A stretch of DNA of 64,000 nucleotides from Paracoccus marcusii. Lineage in GTDB: Bacteria; Pseudomonadota; Alphaproteobacteria; Rhodobacterales; Rhodobacteraceae. Positions 56,980 to 64,000 of this stretch are shown here, in pieces; positions within the stretch are counted from its first letter, which is position 1; each line of letters starts with the position of its first letter. Where the stretch lies: contig NZ_CP117466.1 of the NCBI RefSeq assembly GCF_028621715.1, forward strand, positions 1 through 64,000, in the 5' to 3' direction. Under the pieces are notes generated by a model that was not told the origin of the DNA, did no database searches, and saw only the letters and a list, made by a program, of their open reading frames with translations. A program made the position numbers and the translations under genes.

Positions 56980-57095
56980 GCCGGCGATCAATTCTTTCAA
57001 TGCGACCTTTCGATGGCTGGATTTCCGGGGCGCGTTGGTCCTACGGTGCTCTTCGGGAGACCACGGCCCCTCCAGGGCCCAGCGAGGAACTACGC

Positions 57096-57536
57096 ATGAA
57101 ATCAGCCATTGTCGGCGCCCTGTTGGGCGCGACCCTAGCCATCCCCGCCGTCGCGCAGGAAGCGGGCGACGCCGCCGCGGGCGAGGGCGAATTCCGCAAA
57201 TGCCGCGCCTGCCACATGATCCAGGACGACAGCGGGACCGACATCGTCAAGGGCGGGGCCACCGGTCCCAACCTGTGGAACATCGTCGGCGCGCCCATCG
57301 CCCACATGGAAGGCTTCAACTATGGCGACGGCCTGCTGGCCGCCAAGGAAGCCAACCCGGACATGGTCTGGACCGAGGAGGAGCTGGTCGCCTACGTGAC
57401 CGATCCGACGGCCTGGGTGAAGGAAAAGTCGGGCGACGATTCGGCCCGCAGCAAGATGACCTTCAAGCTGAACCGCAACCAGGCGGACGTCGCGGCCTAT
57501 CTGGCCTCGGTTTCGCCGGACGCGCCCGCCGAATGA
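57096..57536 (+). CDS. cycA: cytochrome c550
   Basis: A periplasmic monohaem class I cytochrome c of 146 residues, carrying electrons between the bc1 complex and oxidases. The signal peptide MKSAIVGALLGATLAIPAVA is cleaved before QEAGD. The haem motif is CRACH (C36, C39, H40), and the axial Met is in KMTFKL. The regions DIVKGGATGPNLWNIVG and NPDMVWTEEELVAYVTDP match Paracoccus c550. GAGGAA precedes the ATG. In Paracoccus the c550 gene also lies next to a ctaD gene. Confidence 0.93.
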   Translation: MKSAIVGALLGATLAIPAVAQEAGDAAAGEGEFRKCRACHMIQDDSGTDIVKGGATGPNLWNIVGAPIAHMEGFNYGDGLLAAKEANPDMVWTEEELVAYVTDPTAWVKEKSGDDSARSKMTFKLNRNQADVAAYLASVSPDAPAE

Positions 57537-57565
57537 TCCTCTGACGCGGCACCGTGCCGCCTTGG

Positions 57566-57600
57566 CGCCCCGGCCGGGTTTTTCGGACCCGGCCGGGGCG
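57566..57600 (+). terminator. cycA terminator
   Basis: CGCCCCGGCCGGGT and ACCCGGCCGGGGCG form a 14-bp stem with a loop of 7 bases (TTTTCGG), followed by TTT, 30 bases after the cycA stop. It separates cycA from ctaD transcription at least partly. Confidence 0.75.
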
Positions 57601-57700
57601 TTTGCCTCCGGGGCCACTGTGACGCATTGCCCGGTGCCCGCAGGTGGTCTAAAGAATGCGTGATAATGACGGTCGACAGGCCGGATCGACGACATCTTGA

Positions 57701-59389
<1,689 letters not shown>

Positions 59390-59402
59390 GGCACATCCCT
59401 CG

Positions 59403-59897
59403 ATGCCCTATCGTTGGACAGAAACGGCCCCGGACACGTCCGGGGCCTTTTTGCAAACCGTGACCCTGTGGCCGCACCGATCGCTGCCCAAACGGGGCTT
59501 CGTGTGGTTCATCGGAACGACGGCCACGCTGCTGCTGCTACCGATTCTGGCGGTTCTGGGGACGCAGGTGCTGTGGGGGCTGCTGCCCTTCATGATGCTG
59601 ACGGTGGGGGGCGTGTGGATCGCCCTGCACCAGACCTATCGCACCGGACAGACGCGCGAGGAGCTGGTCATGGACCGCAGCCGCCTGCAGATCCGGCGCA
59701 ACGATCCGGGACGTCCAGAGCGCCTGTGGCAGACCAACAGCTATTGGGTGCGCCCGGGCCTGCGCAATGGCCCGGTCGAGGCCTATCTGACCCTGTCCGA
59801 CGGCCAGCGCGAGATCGAGCTGGGCGCGTTCCTGACCCCCGATGAACGCCGCGACCTGTGCGACGAGCTGATGCGGCGGCTGGCGCGGCTGCGCTAG
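59403..59897 (+). CDS. DUF2244 membrane protein
   Basis: A 164-residue protein with two hydrophobic helices (about 33-70) followed by a cytosolic beta-rich domain (LVMDRSRLQIRRNDPGR to REIELGAFLTPDERRDL). The N-terminal WPHRSLPKRGFVWFIG is the DUF2244 hallmark. The family often accompanies cytochrome oxidase genes. Oddly, its codons 8-17 are formed by a strong transcription terminator. It ends head-on against the next gene, sharing CTAG. Confidence 0.8.
   Translation: MPYRWTETAPDTSGAFLQTVTLWPHRSLPKRGFVWFIGTTATLLLLPILAVLGTQVLWGLLPFMMLTVGGVWIALHQTYRTGQTREELVMDRSRLQIRRNDPGRPERLWQTNSYWVRPGLRNGPVEAYLTLSDGQREIELGAFLTPDERRDLCDELMRRLARLR
59426..59452 (+). terminator. strong terminator inside the start of the DUF2244 gene
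   Basis: GGCCCCGGA-cacg-TCCGGGGCC followed by TTTTT forms a 9-bp GC stem with a U-run. It lies 37-63 bases after the ctaD stop but 23-49 bases inside the DUF2244 coding region. It may therefore end ctaD transcripts while leaving translation of DUF2244 to readthrough or another promoter. Confidence 0.85.
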
Positions 59898-60082
59898 TCG
59901 TCGTCGGCGCGGTCCGGCAGGTCGTCGTGGTCGGTCTTGGCAAAGTCTTCCAACTCTGCCTCGGTCATGCTGTGATACATGTCCTTGGACGCGCCCTGTA
60001 GGTCGCCGACCTTCGTCTCGCCGCGCTTGGCGGACAGGGCGGCGCCTGCGGCGCGTTGCTGGGCTTTGGATCGTGCGGGCAT
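59894..60082 (-). CDS. small DUF3008 protein
   Basis: A 62-residue, highly charged soluble protein: basic N-terminus MPARSKAQQRAAGAALSAKRG, then KDMYHSMTEAELEDFAKT. This pattern is that of DUF3008 proteins. A near-ideal AGGAGGTGA lies 4 bases before the ATG, so the gene is clearly translated. Function unknown. Confidence 0.8.
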   Translation of the reverse strand: MPARSKAQQRAAGAALSAKRGETKVGDLQGASKDMYHSMTEAELEDFAKTDHDDLPDRADDD

Positions 60083-60127
60083 GGGGTCACCTCCTGCCCG
60101 CACAACGCGTGACGCGACGCGCGGGTT

Positions 60128-60589
60128 TCAGGCCAGCAGGCGCGCCTTGACGGCCGGACCCACCGCACCGAAATCCATCTGGCCGGCATGGCGCTCCTTC
60201 AGCGCGGCCATCACGCGACCCATGTCGCGGATGCCCTCGGCACCCAGATCGACGATGGCCGCGTCGATCGCGGCGGTCGTCTCGACGCTGTTCATCTGGC
60301 GCGGCAGGAACTCCTGGATCACGCCGATCTCGTCTTCCTCCTTGGCGGCCAGCTCCAGACGGCCGCCCTCCTCATAGGCCTTGGCCGATTCCTGGCGCTG
60401 CTTGACCATGCGCGACAGGATCATGACCAGGTCGCCCTCGGTCAGGGTGCCGTCGGTGTCCCCGCTGCGCGCGGCGATCTCGCGGTCCTTGACGGCGGCG
60501 GCGATCAGGCGCAGCGTCGACAGCCGGGCGCTGTCGCGGGCCTTCATCGCCTCTTTGGTGGCGGCTTGCAGCTTGGCGCGCAGATCCAT
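60128..60589 (-). CDS. GatB/YqeY domain protein
   Basis: A 153-residue cytosolic helical protein with MDLRAKLQAATKEAMKARDSARLSTLRLI and the block EEDEIGVIQEFLPRQMN, both characteristic of YqeY. The fold matches the tail domain of GatB amidotransferase, but the catalytic part is missing. GGAGACG precedes the ATG; the frame upstream to 60715 is not coding. Divergent from carA. Confidence 0.9.
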   Translation of the reverse strand: MDLRAKLQAATKEAMKARDSARLSTLRLIAAAVKDREIAARSGDTDGTLTEGDLVMILSRMVKQRQESAKAYEEGGRLELAAKEEDEIGVIQEFLPRQMNSVETTAAIDAAIVDLGAEGIRDMGRVMAALKERHAGQMDFGAVGPAVKARLLA

Positions 60590-60743
60590 CTTCGTCTCCA
60601 ACCCAAGGCGCGGGATGCGCCCGAAAGAACCGCATCTAGCCCCCCGGCGCCTGCGTTTCAAGCGCGGCTCCCCGGCCGCTGCGGGTTGACCTTGGGGCGT
60701 CCGCCCCCTATTCACCGGCTGATTTCATTCCAGAGGTGCCGAC

Positions 60744-61892
60744 ATGGCTGCTAAACCGACCGCCTGCCTGGCGCTTGCCGACGGGACCGTCTTCTATGGC
60801 ATGGGCTTTGGCGCCCCCGGCGAGGTCGTCGCCGAGCTGGTCTTCAACACCGCGATGACCGGCTATCAGGAGATCATGACCGATCCGTCCTATGCCAGCC
60901 AGGTCGTGACCTTCACCTTTCCCCATATCGGCAATACCGGCGTCACGCCGGAGGATGACGAGGCGCCCGATCCTGTCGCCAGCGGTATCGTCGTGCGGTG
61001 GGACCCGACCGAGCCGTCGAACTGGCGCAGCACGTCCGAACTGACCGACTGGATGGCCCGCCGTGGCCGCATCGGCATCGGCGGCGTGGACACCCGTCGC
61101 CTGACCCGCGCGATCCGTCAGCAGGGTGCACCCCACGTCGTCCTGGCGCATGATCCCGACGGCAATTTCGACATCGAGGCGATGATCGCCCGCGCCCGCG
61201 ACTGGCAGGGCCTGGTCGGCCTGGATCTGGCCCGCGGCGTCAGCTGCGCCCAAAGCTATCGGTGGGATCAGGGGTCGTGGGAATGGGGCACAGGCTTCGG
61301 CACCGCACCCGGCGACAAGCCGTTCAAGGTCGTGGCGCTGGATTACGGTGCGAAACGCAACATCCTGCGCTCTCTGGTGGCCCATGGCGCCGATGTCACC
61401 GTCCTGCCCGCCACCGCCACCGCCGAGGAGGTGATGGCGCACGAGCCCGAGGGCGTCTTCCTGTCGAACGGCCCCGGCGATCCGGCGGCCACGGGGGAAT
61501 ATGCCGTCCCGATGATCAAGGACCTGCTGGGCCGCGACATGCCGATCTTCGGCATCTGCCTGGGTCACCAGATGCTGGCGCTGGCGCTCGGGGCCAAGAC
61601 GGTCAAGATGGGCCATGGCCATCACGGCGCAAACCACCCCGTGCGCGACGTCGAGACCGGCAAGGTCGAGATCACCTCGATGAACCACGGTTTCGCCGTC
61701 GATTCGCAAAGCCTGCCGGTCGGCGTGATCGAGACCCATGTCAGCCTGTTCGACGGCAGCAACTGCGGCATCCGCATGCAGGACAAGCCGGTCTTTTCCG
61801 TTCAGCACCACCCGGAGGCCTCGCCCGGTCCCCAGGACAGCCTGTACCTGTTCAAGCGGTTCACCGATTCGATGCGCGCGCGCCGCGCGTGA
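60744..61892 (+). CDS. carA: carbamoyl-phosphate synthase small subunit
   Basis: The glutaminase subunit that feeds ammonia to CarB for pyrimidine and arginine synthesis, 382 residues. The N-terminal domain holds LVFNTAMTGYQEIMTDPSY. The class I glutamine amidotransferase has the nucleophile in FGICLGHQMLALALG (Cys near 271), MGHGHHGANHPV, and FSVQHHPEASPGPQD with catalytic His and Glu. AGAGGTG precedes the ATG. Confidence 0.96.
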   Translation: MAAKPTACLALADGTVFYGMGFGAPGEVVAELVFNTAMTGYQEIMTDPSYASQVVTFTFPHIGNTGVTPEDDEAPDPVASGIVVRWDPTEPSNWRSTSELTDWMARRGRIGIGGVDTRRLTRAIRQQGAPHVVLAHDPDGNFDIEAMIARARDWQGLVGLDLARGVSCAQSYRWDQGSWEWGTGFGTAPGDKPFKVVALDYGAKRNILRSLVAHGADVTVLPATATAEEVMAHEPEGVFLSNGPGDPAATGEYAVPMIKDLLGRDMPIFGICLGHQMLALALGAKTVKMGHGHHGANHPVRDVETGKVEITSMNHGFAVDSQSLPVGVIETHVSLFDGSNCGIRMQDKPVFSVQHHPEASPGPQDSLYLFKRFTDSMRARRA

Positions 61893-61904
61893 TGACGAAT
61901 TCGT

Positions 61905-61936
61905 CCCGTGCGACCGGATTTTGCCGGTCGCGCGGG
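61905..61936 (+). terminator. carA terminator hairpin
   Basis: CCCG-t-GCGACCGG and CCGGTCGC-g-CGGG form a long GC stem around ATTTTG, 13 bases after the stop. TTAATCTTCTGTT follows as a weak T-rich tail. Confidence 0.6.
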
Positions 61937-61999
61937 ATCGCTTAATCTTCTGTTAACGCATCATGTGCCAAGACGGGTCGATCCTGATGGGAAACGACC

Positions 62000-64000
62000 A
62001 TGGCGCAGCCTGCCCCCCTGCCCCGGCCTGCCAACCTGCCCGATCCGGCCACCGCCGGCAGCGCGGTCCTGTGCGGGCCGACGCTGGCACCGCGCGACCG
62101 CCGGTCGCTTGGGCAGATCCTGCTGGAAGACGGGGCGGTCGATGCGGGGGACCTGCTCAAGGCGACGGTGATCCAGCAAAAGCTGCGCCTGCGGCTGGAC
62201 CAGGTATTGCTGGCCCAGGGGATGGTTCAGCCCGCCGCCTTGGCCCGCGCGCTGTCGCGGCAGTGGCGCACCACCGCCATCGACCCCGACGTGACGCCCG
62301 CCGACCCGCGGCTGATCGACGACGCGGGGGCCGGGTTCTGCCTGACGCACGGGCTGCTACCCTGGCGGCGAATCGGCGGGGTCACCTGGATCGCGACGGC
62401 GCGGCCCGATGATTTCGCGGCCGTGCTGCCCCTGCTACCGCGCCAGTTCGGCCAGGTCCGCATGTTGCTGTGCAGTGCGGACCAGGCCCAGGGCGGTGTG
62501 CTGAACTCCCGCCGGACCCGCCTGATCCGCGAGGCGGAGACGCGCGTCCCCGCCATCGAAAGCTGTCGCACGCAGGACCAGGCCCGGACGGCACGCCTGG
62601 CGATCGCGGCGCTGGCCCTAACCGCGGCCGGCCTGATCCTGGTCCCGACGCTGATCGTGGGGCTGCTGACCTCCTGGGCGGTGCTGACCCTGCTGACGCA
62701 GAGCGGGCTGAAGCTGGCGTCGTTCCTGGCGGCGCGGCGGGCGCTGCGCGAGCAGGATGCCCATGCGCTGGCCATCCGACAGGGTCATCCCATCCCCCCG
62801 CTGATGGAGGCCGCGCTGCCGCTGATCTCGGTCATGGTGCCGCTGTTTCACGAAAAGGACGTCGCGGGCAAGCTGGTCGCACGGCTGGCGCGGCTGGACT
62901 ATCCGCGGGAACTGACCGACATCCTGCTGGTGATCGAGGCCAGCGACGAGATCACCGAGGGCGCGCTGGACGGCGTGCGCCTGCCGCATTGGATCCGCGT
63001 CGTGCGGGTGCCCGACGGGCCGATCAAGACCAAGCCCCGGGCGCTGAATTATGCGCTGAACTTCTGCCGCGGCCAGATCGTGGGCATCTGGGACGCCGAG
63101 GACCGACCCGATCCCGATCAGCTGCACAAGGTTGCGCGCCGCTTTCATGTCGCGCCTGCGGACGTCGCATGCCTGCAGGGAGCGCTGGATTACTATAACC
63201 CGCGCACCAACTGGCTGGCGCGGTGCTTTACCATCGAATACGCAAGCTGGTTCCGCATCCTGCTGCCGGGGGTCGCGCGTCTAGGGCTGATCGTGCCCCT
63301 GGGCGGCACCACCCTGTTCTTTCGCCGCCACCTGCTGGAAGAGGTCGGCGCATGGGATGCATGGAACGTGACCGAGGACGCCGATCTGGGCGTCCGCCTG
63401 GCCCGGCGCGGATACCGGACAGAGATCATCGAGACCACGACCGATGAGGAGGCGAACTGCCGCGCCCTGCCATGGGTCAAGCAGCGGTCGCGCTGGCTCA
63501 AGGGATACGCGATGACCTGGGCGGTGCACATGCGCGATCCTGCGGCGCTCTACCGCGATCTGGGGGCGTGGCGCTTCTGGGGCTTTCAGGTCCAGTTCCT
63601 GGGGGCGCTGTCGCAATACCTTCTGGCACCGATCCTGTGGAGCTTCTGGCTGCTGACCTTCGGCCTGCCGCATCCGCTGCGCGCACCGCTGGAATCCGGG
63701 GTAGGCTCTTGGGCGATCGTCGGCCTGTTCGGATTGTTCGTCGCGTCCGAGGCGCTGAGCATCTTCGTCGGCATGCGTGCGGTCAGTGGGGCAAAGCACC
63801 GCCATCTGATGCCTTGGGTGCCGACGCTCCATCTCTATTTTCCGCTTGGATGCCTGGCCGGGTGGAAGGCCATCTACGAGGTCGTGGCCAAGCCCTTCTA
63901 CTGGGACAAGACCGCCCACGGCCTGTTCGTCGAGGCGGCGGATGCCCCCGTCATCCCCCTGGCACCGGGCATGGTCTCGATCCCGGTCCTGGGCCAGATC
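62000..64000 (+). CDS. family 2 glycosyltransferase with N-terminal MshEN-like domain, partial
   Basis: 667 residues are visible and the frame continues past the window. Residues about 33-150 form a two-repeat domain (SLGQILLEDGAVDAGDLLKA; LRLDQVLLAQGMVQPAALAR) like the GspE/MshE N-terminal domain, which in some proteins binds cyclic di-GMP. Two helices follow at about 198-235. The GT2 core has VMVPLFHEKDVAGKL, DAED (near 364), TED (near 457) and QRSRW (near 493), the processive-enzyme pattern of cellulose or chitin synthases. C-terminal helices follow. A role in exopolysaccharide export is likely. Confidence 0.85.
   Translation, partial: MAQPAPLPRPANLPDPATAGSAVLCGPTLAPRDRRSLGQILLEDGAVDAGDLLKATVIQQKLRLRLDQVLLAQGMVQPAALARALSRQWRTTAIDPDVTPADPRLIDDAGAGFCLTHGLLPWRRIGGVTWIATARPDDFAAVLPLLPRQFGQVRMLLCSADQAQGGVLNSRRTRLIREAETRVPAIESCRTQDQARTARLAIAALALTAAGLILVPTLIVGLLTSWAVLTLLTQSGLKLASFLAARRALREQDAHALAIRQGHPIPPLMEAALPLISVMVPLFHEKDVAGKLVARLARLDYPRELTDILLVIEASDEITEGALDGVRLPHWIRVVRVPDGPIKTKPRALNYALNFCRGQIVGIWDAEDRPDPDQLHKVARRFHVAPADVACLQGALDYYNPRTNWLARCFTIEYASWFRILLPGVARLGLIVPLGGTTLFFRRHLLEEVGAWDAWNVTEDADLGVRLARRGYRTEIIETTTDEEANCRALPWVKQRSRWLKGYAMTWAVHMRDPAALYRDLGAWRFWGFQVQFLGALSQYLLAPILWSFWLLTFGLPHPLRAPLESGVGSWAIVGLFGLFVASEALSIFVGMRAVSGAKHRHLMPWVPTLHLYFPLGCLAGWKAIYEVVAKPFYWDKTAHGLFVEAADAPVIPLAPGMVSIPVLGQI

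Noticed and set aside
56990..57030. Possible FNR-type box before cycA
   Set aside because: TTGA-like and TCAA-like pieces near GATCAATTCTTTCAATG do not form the TTGAT-N4-ATCAA palindrome.

Overview
The window is chromosomal DNA from a GC-rich alphaproteobacterium of the Rhodobacteraceae, most probably a Paracoccus. Three things point there. The complex I genes run nuoA-B-C-D-E with two small extra reading frames before nuoF. A cytochrome c550 gene sits directly upstream of a cytochrome aa3 subunit I gene. The DNA-damage operator in front of uvrA has the alphaproteobacterial form GAAC-N7-GAAC. No insertion sequence, phage, CRISPR array or rRNA operon is visible; almost everything is densely packed, often translationally coupled, core-type sequence.

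Region 1 (1-24,470) is housekeeping. It holds a minus-strand complex I operon (nuoA to a truncated nuoF that looks frameshifted at the window edge), an SH3 protein, a hydroxyacid dehydrogenase with a coupled MFS carrier, panB/panC for pantothenate, a large FAD/GcvT demethylase, tRNA-Gly(GCC), uvrA with an SOS box, pyruvate carboxylase, a lipoprotein, an M3 peptidase, a membrane-anchored ThiF/MoeB protein coupled to dut, and infC, which appears to start at AUA. Region 2 (24,670-31,283) has an alanine-rich anchored protein, an unassigned protein, the unsaturated fatty acid genes fabA-fabB-fabI, an alpha/beta hydrolase and a PiT phosphate transporter.

Region 3 (31,392-43,453) is the most distinctive part: a carbohydrate regulon. 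A LacI-family repressor, a ribose-type ABC transporter, a Gfo/Idh/MocA dehydrogenase and a cytosolic sugar isomerase stand beside a set of exported enzymes: a GMC flavoprotein with its Tat-signal small subunit, a DUF1080 (3-keto-disaccharide hydrolase family) protein, and two exported TIM-barrel isomerases, one with a Sec and one with a Tat signal. Five copies of one 14-bp operator (TGAAA-N4-TTACA) lie in the three control regions, which ties the genes into one regulon. I infer a pathway in which glycosides are oxidised at C3 in the periplasm, cleaved and isomerised there, then imported and reduced.

Region 4 (43,503-47,460) pairs a short LOV blue-light receptor with a CheB-CheR-PAS-HWE histidine kinase fusion whose start codon lies inside the LOV gene. 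Region 5 (47,457-56,069) is a TetR-controlled RND efflux system (adaptor, pump, NodT-type outer membrane factor) with a clear palindromic operator, then eutBC. Region 6 (56,141-64,000) holds tRNA-Leu(GAG), lipB, cytochrome c550 (cycA), ctaD, DUF2244 and DUF3008 proteins, a YqeY-like protein, carA, and a truncated family 2 glycosyltransferase carrying an N-terminal MshEN-like domain.
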